From assembly GCA_030037575.1 (NCBI GenBank), contig JASHRB010000542.1, forward strand, positions 1-18,715: DNA of 18,715 nt. Direction: 5' to 3'. Of the stretch, positions 1 to 7,150 are shown piece by piece. The position numbers were made by a program, and so were the translations under genes. Below the pieces are notes generated by a model. The model saw only the letters and a list, made by a program, of their open reading frames with translations, did not search any database and had not been told where the DNA came from. The stretch is from Candidatus Sulfotelmatobacter sp. (GTDB lineage Bacteria > Acidobacteriota > Terriglobia > Terriglobales > Acidobacteriaceae). The stretch's first letter is position 1; every line of letters starts with the position of its first letter.

Positions 1-951
1 GTGCTCGAATGGTTGCGGCGGCAATACCAGGAGAACGCGCGTAGGTCGGTGCTTCTTGCCGCTGAGTTGGTGCGAGTTCTGGATTGCGCCCGTTCGATCG
101 GTGTGGAACTCGTCGCTTACAAGGGGCTGGTGCTGGCTGAAATCTGTTATGGCGATATGGCGGCGCGGCCTGCCGGGGATATCGATTTGTTTATTCGCCG
201 AGGTGATGTCGGGCGAATGAAAAATGCGCTTTGCGATCTTGGCTATAAAGTGCGCAGCCCGGTGCCGGAGAATCGCGAACGGAGTTATATCGCTTCCGGA
301 TACGAATACGCCTTCGACGCTGCGGCGAGCAGCAATCTGCTGGAGTTGCAATGGGCCTTGCAGCCGCGTTTTTATGGGGTCGATTTGGATATGGCGGGGC
401 TGTTTGCGCGCGCCGGATGGGCCGATCTGGGGGAACGCCGCGTGCGAACTCCTTCGCTGGAAGATTGGCTGCTGGTGCTTTTGATTCACGCGGCAAAGCA
501 TGCCTGGGGACGGATTCTTTGGCTCTGTGACATTGAACAGATTCTGAAGCGCGAAAACTTGGACTGGGATGCGATTTTGTGGCGGGCGCGGGAGATAGGG
601 GTTGTTCGCATTATGAGTATCACCGTACTGCTTATGAATGGTTTTCTCGGAACTGCGATTCCCCGTGTGCTCGGAACGGAGATTCGAAGCGATCAAGCGG
701 CAAGGGAGCTTGCCGAAGAGATTGCCGCCGCGGTGGTCGCAGGAGTTTCGTGGGAAGAAGAGAAGATTTCGTATTTTCGCTTGATGACAAAAGTGCGCGA
801 GCGCGGCATTGATCGTTGGCGGTTTATGATGCGACTGGCTTTTACGCCCGGGCCGGGGGAGTGGGATGCGCTTAAGTTGCCGCAAGCTTTGACACCTTTC
901 TATCGGTTGGTGCGGTTGTGGCGGCTGGCGGGCAAACTGGGTGGGGGCTGA
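1..951 (+). CDS. nucleotidyltransferase family protein (NTP_transf_5-like), 5' end probably outside window
   Basis: The frame is open from the first base (GTG) to TGA, giving 316 residues; members of this family usually carry some 50 more residues upstream of the conserved core, so the gene is probably cut by the window edge. The core is visible at about residues 40-72: a 'YKG' turn followed by 'RPAGDIDLFI', the G-D-x-D metal-binding signature of the uncharacterised nucleotidyltransferase fold found in proteins linked to lasso-peptide and polysaccharide loci. The rest is mostly helical with 'HAAKHAWG' near residue 165, also typical of the family. Substrate is unknown. No lasso-peptide precursor, B protein or asparagine synthetase is visible downstream, so no pathway can be assigned from this window. 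A small GC-rich hairpin (about 936-957) overlaps the stop codon. Confidence 0.75.
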   Translation: MLEWLRRQYQENARRSVLLAAELVRVLDCARSIGVELVAYKGLVLAEICYGDMAARPAGDIDLFIRRGDVGRMKNALCDLGYKVRSPVPENRERSYIASGYEYAFDAAASSNLLELQWALQPRFYGVDLDMAGLFARAGWADLGERRVRTPSLEDWLLVLLIHAAKHAWGRILWLCDIEQILKRENLDWDAILWRAREIGVVRIMSITVLLMNGFLGTAIPRVLGTEIRSDQAARELAEEIAAAVVAGVSWEEEKISYFRLMTKVRERGIDRWRFMMRLAFTPGPGEWDALKLPQALTPFYRLVRLWRLAGKLGGG

Positions 952-1652
952 AGCCACCCGGGATTTCTCAAGGAAGAGTTTCTACGGCTACAAGCGCTGC
1001 GCCCTCCGCTCAGAGCAACCGATCGACCATGGTTGAGTCGTGTTCCTCCATGCGGGCGGTTCACACACCGGTCATGCGACTGGTCGAGAGAGGTAAGGTG
1101 TTTTTAAGTTCTCGGATGGCTGGCACGAGATTGCTCCCGAATCGTGCCTTGTCGACCGAACCATGGGCACCGGCTTTGAGGGAGCGTGGAACGATCTGTT
1201 GGGGATCATGCGGGCGGATGATGAGTATTTTCGTTTGCGGCAATTTCTGTTTCACAATGCACGCATTCAGCTTGCTTTGAATGCTGGCGGTACGGTAAGG
1301 TCCCTTCTCGCCCTGGGAGGATAAAGCAGAACAAAATTGCCCAGCCGCCCCCCGTGCCATTACTCGCTGTTTTGCTTGCTCGCTCAGGCATTGCTCATGC
1401 CGTCGAAGGCTAAACAACCTTTTGCCGGTGTCAAGGTCCGGATCAGTGTCTTTTAATGGCCGGTTTGCGTGACCCCCGAGGCTCGAGGTCGACATTTGCG
1501 CACTCGTTGCAGAGCCTTCCCCGATGAAGAGGGGACTGAAATTCTCGGCTGTAGACCGGCGTTCTTGCCTCATGGTGTCAGCCGGCGGATGGCCTCAAAG
1601 TGACCGCAGTGCAAGCGACAGGACCGGCGTTAAGGGCCTTCTGGCGCGGATT
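952..1652. other. 700-bp stretch without a convincing intact gene
   Basis: I find no well-supported intact gene here. Long frames on the minus strand (about 1061-1573) give arginine/serine-rich, low-quality translations and were not accepted. The only protein-like segment is a short plus-strand frame at 1097-1324, listed separately. No tRNA-like cloverleaf or IS-type terminal inverted repeat was recognised. The stretch looks like decayed accessory DNA between the nucleotidyltransferase gene and the small-gene cluster at 1653-2786. Confidence 0.5.
1097..1324 (+). pseudogene. short protein-like fragment of unknown family
   Basis: The frame opens after TAA at 1094 and runs to TAA at 1322-1324. 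Its translation has a balanced, protein-like composition ('KFSDGWHEIAPES', then 'GTGFEGAWNDLLGIM', 'DDEYFRLRQFLFHNARIQ'), unlike the Arg/Ser-rich shadows around it. An ATG lies at 1163, which would give a 53-residue product, but the protein-like text begins before it and no ribosome binding site is evident. I do not recognise the family. It may be the C-terminal remnant of a gene whose 5' part has been lost or shifted. Confidence 0.3.
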
Positions 1653-1808
1653 TTACCCCAGTGACCCTTTCTCCTTCTTCTGTTTCCGCCAGCGGGCTTG
1701 GGCGGCGCGGCGGGCAGAATCAACCCGTTCTTCGGGCGTGAGTTTGCTGGCTGTGGCCTTTCCGCCTTTTCTGCCTAGCTTTGCTAGGTATTCTCGAATG
1801 CTCGGCAC
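1653..1808 (-). CDS. 51-aa basic small protein with GRKGGKA motif
   Basis: A 51-residue frame runs from GTG at 1808 to TAA at 1653-1655. GTG is the only upstream start possible, because an in-frame TAA lies just three codons further up. The translation starts 'MPSIREYLAKLGRKGGKA', continues 'SKLTPEERVDSARRAAQARW' and ends in a Lys-rich tail. This is the layout of a widespread short bacterial hypothetical family in which a Gly-Lys loop is followed by 'LTPEER...ARxAAxARW'. It is small, very basic and predicted helical, so nucleic-acid binding is possible but unproven. No Shine-Dalgarno is seen; a TAAACT box six bases before the GTG could be a -10 element, which would make the message leaderless. 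It is divergent from the cassette that starts at 1923, 114 bases away. Confidence 0.7.
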   Translation of the reverse strand: MPSIREYLAKLGRKGGKATASKLTPEERVDSARRAAQARWRKQKKEKGSLG

Positions 1809-1886
1809 GCTCGCAGTTTACACGACGTTTCCGCGACTCATGCGCAGCCGCTCCGTATCTGCATCAAAACAGGCGCAATAAAGTCC

Positions 1887-1916
1887 TTGACAATGCGCAG
1901 CCGGTACGCATATAGT
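1887..1916 (+). promoter_or_regulatory. sigma70-type promoter, TTGACA-18-TATAGT
   Basis: A perfect -35 hexamer TTGACA (1887-1892) is followed after 18 bases by TATAGT (1911-1916), a 5/6 match to the -10 consensus. A start point 6-7 bases downstream would fall at about 1922-1923, which is exactly the ATG of the next gene. No Shine-Dalgarno precedes that ATG, so the transcript is predicted to be leaderless. Confidence 0.7.
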
Positions 1917-1922
1917 AAGTGC

Positions 1923-2112
1923 ATGAACATCGACGAAAGGCTCGACGCTCTGACCCATTCAGTGGAATTGCTGGCCGCGATTCATAAAGACAACGAGAGA
2001 GAGATGAAGCGTCTCGGCAAGTATATTCGCTCAGTCTCGCAACTTGTGTTCGGATCACGAAACACGGCTGCGCAGCCTCGAAGGCAACGACGCCGACGCC
2101 GATCAGGATTAA
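1923..2112 (+). pseudogene. small coiled-coil hypothetical protein, frameshifted near 2051-2053
   Basis: The frame starts at ATG 1923 with 'MNIDERLDALTHSVELLAAI', a short heptad-rich helix typical of small acidobacterial hypotheticals. After 'SVSQLVF' the annotated frame turns into an Arg-rich tail. Moving by one base at the GG of 2052-2053 restores a natural ending, 'DHETRLRSLEG' and an acidic tail, ending at TAA 2110-2112. The simplest reading is one extra G: TTCGATCAC became TTCGGATCAC. Without the shift the frame runs to 2159 as a 79-residue product from this ATG. The corrected protein has about 62 residues and no membrane segment. It is the first of three tightly packed genes; its corrected stop shares a base with the next ATG (TAATG). 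Function unknown. A real frameshift, an assembly error or, less likely, recoding could explain it. Confidence 0.55.
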
Positions 2113-2377
2113 TGTGTAAACGCCCCGCGCAAGTGTTGGAAGCACTCACACGGAGCTAACCACAACTGAATCACTACCACCGCTTCTCTCTGCTGGTTTC
2201 CCACAGGCATTCCAAAGCGCAACTCAACAGGTCTATTTCCCCGTTCGCCGCTTCACCGCCCCCATTTACTGCGAATACGAAATCAATGGAGAGCCTTGCG
2301 CCCGGGTGGCCGTGGTCACCGAATTAGCCAGTGAGGCGCAGATGTGTTTGAAGCACTTCAGAATGGTGCGTCCATGA
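2112..2377 (+). pseudogene. small putative zinc-binding protein, frameshifted near 2150-2157
   Basis: ATG at 2112 overlaps the preceding corrected stop (TAATG) and begins 'MCKRPAQVLEALTRS', but hits TAA at 2157. In another frame (open from 2120, with no start codon in its first two-thirds) a protein-like sequence follows without interruption: 'QQVYFPVRRFTAPIYCEYE', 'NGEPCARVAVVTELASEA', 'MCLKHFRMVRP', ending at TGA 2375-2377. Loss of one base around 2150-2157 would fuse the two parts into about 88 residues. The second part contains a C-x8-C-x15-C-x2-H arrangement, which could bind zinc; this is inference from spacing only. The stop overlaps the next start as ATGA. I do not recognise the family. 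Confidence 0.5.
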
Positions 2378-2786
2378 CCCCGAGCATCTCCTTCGTCCGC
2401 GAATCGGAAGACTTGCTTCCCGACCCTTACTTGCTTCTGGCCACCGCCAAGCAGCACCTGGCCGACCACAGAAACCTGACCTGGGGAGACCGGCTCGCCT
2501 GGGAACTCATCGACCGGGTGCAGACAACTAGCGGCGGCAGGAATTCAAACGTCCGTCGGTTTTCATTCGCTACTCGGGCGCTCTGCTGCTCGACGTGATT
2601 CTTGTCGCGTGGTATGCGCTTTACCGGCTGTGGCCGATTTTCTGGCAACTGCTGAAAGGACTAGCCGGAGGACTGACACCGTTTTCGCGGGTGGGATGTG
2701 GCGACGGGAAAACACGGCTCCACCCCCAAAAGTCGGATCGGCCACGGGGATCGCTCGCGCGCGGACGCGGGAGCAAGGGGTTTTGA
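2374..2786 (+). pseudogene. small one-TM hypothetical protein, frameshifted near 2530
   Basis: ATG 2374 overlaps the previous stop (ATGA). The first 52 residues look like a real protein: 'MTPSISFVRESEDLLPDPYL', then 'AKQHLADHRNLTWGDRLAWE'. After about 2530 the frame degenerates and stops at 2598. A neighbouring frame, open from just after TAG 2529, supplies a natural continuation: 'EFKRPSVFIRYSGALLLD', then a hydrophobic stretch 'VILVAWYALYRLWPIFW' that would span the membrane, running on to TGA at 2784-2786. One lost base in the GGC/GGC/AGG run would join them. The last 35 residues are Arg/Gly-rich and may be non-native. Predicted product: a soluble N-terminal half with a C-terminal membrane anchor. 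Family not recognised. Confidence 0.45.
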
Positions 2787-2804
2787 GTGCTATCGCCTTT
2801 ATAG

Positions 2805-2816
2805 CGTCAATTGACG
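2805..2816. repeat. 12-bp perfect palindrome CGTCAATTGACG
   Basis: The palindrome sits six bases beyond the SDR stop codon, next to a small GCTAT/ATAGC hairpin (2789-2793 with 2801-2805). There is no U-tract on the transcript side, so it is a weak candidate terminator or a protein-binding site. Nothing more can be said. Confidence 0.3.
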
Positions 2817-2821
2817 ATTGC

Positions 2822-3574
2822 TTAGCGGCTGGCGAGACCCCCGGCGGTTTCACCGCCGTCGATGGTGTAGACGTGACCGGTGGCGTAGGCGGCGTCGTCG
2901 GAAGCGAGAAATGCGAACAGTGCTGCGATCTCCTGGGGCCGGGCGTGGCGGCGCAGCGGAATTTTCTGGTTTACTTCCTCGAGCATCGCATCGGAGTATT
3001 CGGCGCGCTGCATGGGCGTAAGCACATAGCCTGGTGCCACGGCGCAGACGCGAATTTGGGGAGCGAGTTCGAGCGCCATGGAACGAGTCAATTCAATCAC
3101 CGCCGCCTTGGTTGCGTTGTAGTCGGCGTAATAGGGATAGCCCGTCACTCCGTTGGTCGACGCGGTTTGCAGAATGACGCCGCCGTTTTGTTGCCCCATG
3201 AGGCGAGCCCCGGTCTGCGCGACATAGAAAACCCCGGTCAAATTCACGGAGATGAGCCGGTCCCATTCTTCCGGGGTGATGTCGAGGAACTTGTGACGGA
3301 TGCTGATGCCGGCGTTGTTGATGAGCACATCGACTCCATCCAGGACGCGGACGGCATCGGCGAATGCGGCTTCGACCTGCATGAGGTCGGTGACGTCGGC
3401 GATGATGGCCTCCGATATCGCCGGCAATTGCTGACGAATTGCAGCGCAGGCCTGGGGGTCGCGGTCAAGAATGCAGACCCGCGATCCTTCTTCGAGAAAA
3501 CGAGCGGCGGTTGCCGCCCCGATTCCGCCGGCGCCTCCGGTGATGAGAACTCGCTTGTCCTTTAAACCGCGCAT
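2822..3574 (-). CDS. SDR family NAD(P)-dependent oxidoreductase
   Basis: A 250-residue classical short-chain dehydrogenase/reductase, full length for the family, starting at ATG 3574. Seen directly: the glycine-rich nucleotide loop TGGAGGIG (residues 12-19); Asp37 at the end of the second strand ('ILDRD'), which in this family usually favours NAD(H) over NADP(H); Asp60 for the adenine ring; NNAG at 86-89; and the catalytic tetrad Asn111, Ser139, Tyr152, Lys156 (YNATK). The C-terminus has the usual 'YATGHVYTIDGGE'. Expected to oxidise or reduce a small alcohol or ketone in the cytoplasm; the substrate cannot be told. It lies 53 bases downstream of the 4_2 holin-family gene on the same strand and could be co-transcribed. 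Just past its stop lies a 12-bp perfect palindrome (2805-2816). Confidence 0.93.
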   Translation of the reverse strand: MRGLKDKRVLITGGAGGIGAATAARFLEEGSRVCILDRDPQACAAIRQQLPAISEAIIADVTDLMQVEAAFADAVRVLDGVDVLINNAGISIRHKFLDITPEEWDRLISVNLTGVFYVAQTGARLMGQQNGGVILQTASTNGVTGYPYYADYNATKAAVIELTRSMALELAPQIRVCAVAPGYVLTPMQRAEYSDAMLEEVNQKIPLRRHARPQEIAALFAFLASDDAAYATGHVYTIDGGETAGGLASR

Positions 3575-3627
3575 GTATCTGGGGTCTCGATCGCTGTGCT
3601 GTTAACCTTGGTGAACTCGAGCGCGAT

Positions 3628-3984
3628 TCAGTTGTGATCGTGCGAGGGATGCACTAGCCACTTGAGCATCATGTTGACGAGGCTGAGCAGAATTGCGCCC
3701 ACGAATGCGGCGCCGAAACTGCGCACAGAGAAGCCGGGCGACAGCAGCGCCGACGCCAGCTTGAGCATCAGAGCGTTGATCACAAACCAGAAAACCCCGA
3801 GCGTGAGCAGGGTGAGCGGGAAAGTAAGAATCTTCAGCAACAAACCGATGGTGGCATTAATGAAACCGATGACCAGGGCGGCGATGAGCGCGGCGCCGAA
3901 ACCGCTGACGTGAAATCCTGGCAGAACGTGCGCCACGATCCATACCGCGAGCGCACTCAGAAACCAGTTCAAAAGCAAACGCAT
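3628..3984 (-). CDS. phage holin family 4_2 (YvlD-like) integral membrane protein
   Basis: A 118-residue protein made almost entirely of hydrophobic segments (about 3-14, 29-50, 53-80, 90-110) and ending in a short His/Asp tail. The opening 'MRLLLNWFLSALAVWIVAHV', the 'LPGFHVSGF' loop, 'IGFINATIGLLLKILTFPLTLLT' region and 'NALMLKLA' are the signature of the Phage_holin_4_2 (PF04020/YvlD) family. Despite the name, chromosomal members are not known lysis proteins and are often linked to envelope stress; no phage genes lie nearby here. Same strand as the GT-C-like gene upstream (82-base gap) and the SDR gene downstream. Start at ATG 3984 fits the family length. Confidence 0.9.
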   Translation of the reverse strand: MRLLLNWFLSALAVWIVAHVLPGFHVSGFGAALIAALVIGFINATIGLLLKILTFPLTLLTLGVFWFVINALMLKLASALLSPGFSVRSFGAAFVGAILLSLVNMMLKWLVHPSHDHN

Positions 3985-4066
3985 GTTCGCTCCCTGCGCC
4001 CCTGAAAAGCCGGCGCATCTTCTGGTGAACTATATCAATTCTTGAGCCTGCCTGCCGATCTCGGCC

Positions 4067-5803
4067 TTATGGTTTCCCGGCATAGGGCTCGAGCTTGGGT
4101 GGGGAGTGGTCGCCTTGGACGCGCCAGAAGTGGCGGCCGCGGTAGTACCCAAGGAGTTCCTGGTTCCGTTCGACGCCCAGATCGCGAGCCCAGACAATTT
4201 TGGCAGCGTCGATGTCGCTGGCGTTGTACACCCATTCGCGATCGAGGTCGAAATCCGGGGTGTAGCTGACCAGCACCACGTGCTGGCCGGGAAGCGCATC
4301 CAGGCGCTGCACGATGGACTCGCGGTCCATGTCTCCGTGCTGAAATTCCTTTTCCGGGTGAACCTGGGCCACCGCCAATAGAATGCGCAACCCCACCGTG
4401 GCCACATAAACCACCGCGATGGCGCGCACCAAGGCCAGGCCAACCGACGGATTGCGCCAACCAAACCGGCGCAGATGCCGCATGCACTGGATGATGACCA
4501 GATACAGCAGGGCGATCGCCGGAGCGAAATAGTGCGGCAGAAACCAGGTCTCGACGGCGAGGCCGATGACGAAGACTCCGAGAATCATCCAGGGGATGCG
4601 CAAGCGGCGGTCGCGAGCGGCGCAGGGGAGCGCGACGAAGACCAAGGGCAAGGGCAACACCAGCAGATCGAGGAAGAAGTAATAAATCTTTATTCGGGCG
4701 CGGTGCAGAAATCCGCGAAGGGTGCGATTCGCTTGATCTTCCCGCAACTCCCGGTCGTAGTAGGCGGCCATGGTTGGGTTGTTGTAGGTTTTCTGCGGCC
4801 ACGGAGTTTGCCAGATGAAATAGCGTCCCCGGGCGTAGGCGGAGCGATTCAGTTCATACGCCATGCGCAGCGGACTGCCGGTGACACGGTCGTAGTAGTA
4901 GCCGGTCCAGGCCGCGAGAGGAGTGAGAGTGAGCAACAGCGGCACCACGATTTTGGCGAGCGCGATGCGCGCGCCTGGACCGTGTTTGCCCACCATCCAG
5001 GCGAGCAGCGCCATCGCCACGGCGAGGCTGAGGAGGAAGCCTTCGTAGGGGCGAGTGTTCGCAAGAGTGAACAAGCCCACGGCCATGACCGCTGCATCGC
5101 GGCGACGCGGGTGGCGTTCGATGCGCGGCCACGCTCCTAGCACCAGCGCACCGCCGAACCCGGGAAGGCAGGCGCACCAGTAGCCGTTGGTCCAATAGCC
5201 GAGAATGCCGAGGCGTGCGACGGCCAACACACCGCCGAGAAGCGCCCAGGACGGTGGAATCCAGCCTTGCAGCATCCAGCTGATGGCGGCGCACATGAGC
5301 GATGCCGCGAGCAGCTGGCCCAGCCAGGGATTGCCGAGAAATTGTCCGAGGGCGAGAATCAGGCCTTCGCCGGGAGGATACATCGACATGTACGTCGGAT
5401 GCCACACGACATGGTAGGTCTCGAAGTGCACCCACATGGCGTGGGGAGGGTTGATCAAGCGTCCGTGAGCGAAAGTGTCGGCCGCCAGCAGGTAACTGAA
5501 TTCATCGTGATAGCGCGGCAAGGGAACGCCGGTCAGGAGAGCGCAAGCGCCGCGAATCAGGAAAAGCGAGAGGCCGATCAGAAAAACTGACAGTCGTTTA
5601 TGAGCCGCCAGTTTCTTGCAGGCACGCTCAAGTCGCGCCAGCCCGAGTGTCGCCCAGAAGCGTGAAAACTTCAGTTGCAAATAGACGAGGATGGCGACCG
5701 CGGCGAGCGACTTGACGAGCTTCATCAGCCAGGGCAGCCAAAATGACTTGGCGTTGGCAACCGACAGCCGGGCCGCGAACGAGAATAGATGAATCCCCTG
5801 CAC
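4067..5803 (-). CDS. GT-C-like multispanning membrane glycosyltransferase-type protein
   Basis: 578 residues from ATG 5803, or 552 from an internal ATG at 5725 ('MKLVKSLAAVAILVYLQ'); the later start avoids overlapping the divergent YceH gene and I cannot decide between them. About ten or more hydrophobic helices are followed by a soluble C-terminal domain of about 95 residues ('GQHVVLVSYTPDFDLDREWV'). After the second hydrophobic segment comes 'RYHDEFSYLLAADTFAHG' with Asp100-Glu101, matching the first-loop acidic motif of GT-C enzymes such as ArnT/PMT (GT39/GT83), where it serves lipid-linked sugar transfer. Later 'YPPGEGLILA' also fits. Role inferred: transfer of a sugar from a polyprenyl carrier at the periplasmic face. 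Acceptor unknown; a catalytically divergent hypothetical is the alternative. Confidence 0.7.
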   Translation of the reverse strand: MQGIHLFSFAARLSVANAKSFWLPWLMKLVKSLAAVAILVYLQLKFSRFWATLGLARLERACKKLAAHKRLSVFLIGLSLFLIRGACALLTGVPLPRYHDEFSYLLAADTFAHGRLINPPHAMWVHFETYHVVWHPTYMSMYPPGEGLILALGQFLGNPWLGQLLAASLMCAAISWMLQGWIPPSWALLGGVLAVARLGILGYWTNGYWCACLPGFGGALVLGAWPRIERHPRRRDAAVMAVGLFTLANTRPYEGFLLSLAVAMALLAWMVGKHGPGARIALAKIVVPLLLTLTPLAAWTGYYYDRVTGSPLRMAYELNRSAYARGRYFIWQTPWPQKTYNNPTMAAYYDRELREDQANRTLRGFLHRARIKIYYFFLDLLVLPLPLVFVALPCAARDRRLRIPWMILGVFVIGLAVETWFLPHYFAPAIALLYLVIIQCMRHLRRFGWRNPSVGLALVRAIAVVYVATVGLRILLAVAQVHPEKEFQHGDMDRESIVQRLDALPGQHVVLVSYTPDFDLDREWVYNASDIDAAKIVWARDLGVERNQELLGYYRGRHFWRVQGDHSPPKLEPYAGKP

Positions 5804-6535
5804 GCTTCGCCTAGGATACCGTGTCCGGCGCGGAGAGCAGGTGCAGTAAAATTTTCAGACGGAAAACTCTCGCTGCGGTGGTGGACCTTGGATCTGCTGA
5901 ATGCAATCGAAGTGCGCGTGCTGGGATCGCTGATCGAAAAAGACATTACCACGCCGGATTACTATCCGCTGTCGCTCCATGCGCTGGTCAACGCCTGCAA
6001 TCAGAGAAATAATCGCGATCCGGTGATGAGGCTCGATGAAGATGCCGTGCGCGCTGCGCTGGATTTGCTCGAGGCCAAGAGGCTGGCTGGGCCGGCGAGC
6101 GGCGCGGACAGCCGCGTCCCCAAATACGAGCACCGAGTGCAGGAAGCGTTTAACTTCGACCGGCGGGAGACGGCGGTTCTGTGTGTGCTGTGGCTGCGCG
6201 GTGCGCAGACTCCCGGCGAACTGCGCGGGCGGACCGAGCGGATGTATAAGTTCGAGACGCTCGAAGATGTAAATGCGACGCTGCAGCGCTTGAGTCAGCG
6301 CCAGCCTCCGCTGGTGGCGGTGTTACCGCGCCAGCCGGGAACGAAAGAGTCGCGCCATAGGCATTTGTTTTCCGGCGAAGCGCCGGCCTCAGTGGAGCGG
6401 GCCACCCAAGCTGCGAGCACGGTTTCGATTGGCGAAGATCGCGTGGCGCGGCTCGAAGGAGAAGTAGCGGAGCTGAGGAGAGAACTTGCCGAGATGAAGG
6501 AACAGCTGGCCGAGTTGCGCAAGCAGTTCGAGTAG
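5789..6535 (+). CDS. yceH: YceH family protein (DUF480)
   Basis: Tandem winged-helix protein of the DUF480 family. The family core is unmistakable: 'LNAIEVRVLGSLIEKDITTPDYYPLS', 'LVNACNQRNNRDPVM', then the second half with 'SRVPKYEHR', 'ETAVLCVLWLRGAQTPGELRGR' and 'ESRHRHLF'. The C-terminus is a charged coiled coil (about residues 212-248), common in this family. From ATG 5789 the product has 248 residues, but the first 33 are atypical. A TTG at 5888, preceding 'LDLLNAIE', gives about 215 residues, closer to the family, and would leave room for a divergent promoter with the membrane-protein gene. Molecular function is unknown; DNA binding is inferred from the winged-helix fold. Confidence 0.9.
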   Translation: MNPLHASPRIPCPARRAGAVKFSDGKLSLRWWTLDLLNAIEVRVLGSLIEKDITTPDYYPLSLHALVNACNQRNNRDPVMRLDEDAVRAALDLLEAKRLAGPASGADSRVPKYEHRVQEAFNFDRRETAVLCVLWLRGAQTPGELRGRTERMYKFETLEDVNATLQRLSQRQPPLVAVLPRQPGTKESRHRHLFSGEAPASVERATQAASTVSIGEDRVARLEGEVAELRRELAEMKEQLAELRKQFE

Positions 6536-7150
6536 GGTGGTTACCAGAGAAGAAGATTTTCGCGGCAGAGGGCAACATAGCGAGAAAACGCCCAAGGTCC
6601 CGGCTGGCTACCTTCAAGGCAGTTTCGCGATGGTGAAATTCGAAAGCTTACCTTGATCGTCCCCACGATCATCAATCCATTGCGGCAGCGCCCCAGCCGC
6701 AATCCGGTATTCGTCGTGAGCCGAACTCTCAACCGCCCGGGGGCGATGGAGCGCGAGAAATTTATTGCCTACTTGAAGCGATGAACGTAACCGGCGACAC
6801 CCGATACTCATCCTTCGTATTTCGTGCCTTTGCGAATCGGGATTGCGTAATCCTCCTTGAGCACCGGATGGAAAAGTGGCTGGTGCGGCCCGGGGTGGCG
6901 GAAAGCTGCCGAAGCCGCTCTCGCAGACCGGTCCGAACTCCTTCTGGCCCACCGGCCGATCAAGGGTTATGGCTTTCATTTGGAGTCGATTCAGCATCAC
7001 CGAACGTGTCTCGACAGATACAGTGTATGCGCTCGGCCACGCGCCTTTCTCCGCGATTGCAAGCGAACCCGCGAGAAATCAGCAGGTTTGTTTATGGGGC
7101 ATCGCTTGCAATCTGACTCAGCGCTGCCCAGCAGCAGGAGGGGACCAACC
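6536..7150. other. 615-bp gap, no convincing gene
   Basis: Between the YceH stop and the lipoprotein start no frame combines a start, an RBS and family-like sequence. One stop-bounded plus-strand frame of about 65 codons ending at 6783 reads protein-like near its end ('LTLIVPTIINPLRQ', 'AMEREKFIAYLKR') and could be a relic. The frame that covers 6857-7150 is merely an upstream extension of the lipoprotein frame and does not resemble a leader. The lipoprotein's promoter must lie here, but no clear -35/-10 pair was seen. Confidence 0.45.

Noticed and set aside
2609..3565. A 318-codon plus-strand open frame.
   Set aside because: It is antisense to the SDR gene, whose catalytic motifs are all present; the translation is Gly/Val/Asp-rich without family features.
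3628..3984. Prophage suggested by the 'phage holin family' name.
   Set aside because: The 4_2 family is mainly chromosomal and no endolysin, capsid, integrase or att repeat is nearby.
4030..5435. Several long frames on both strands inside the GT-C-like gene.
   Set aside because: High-GC shadows of the membrane-protein gene, with Arg/Pro/Ala-rich translations and no domains.
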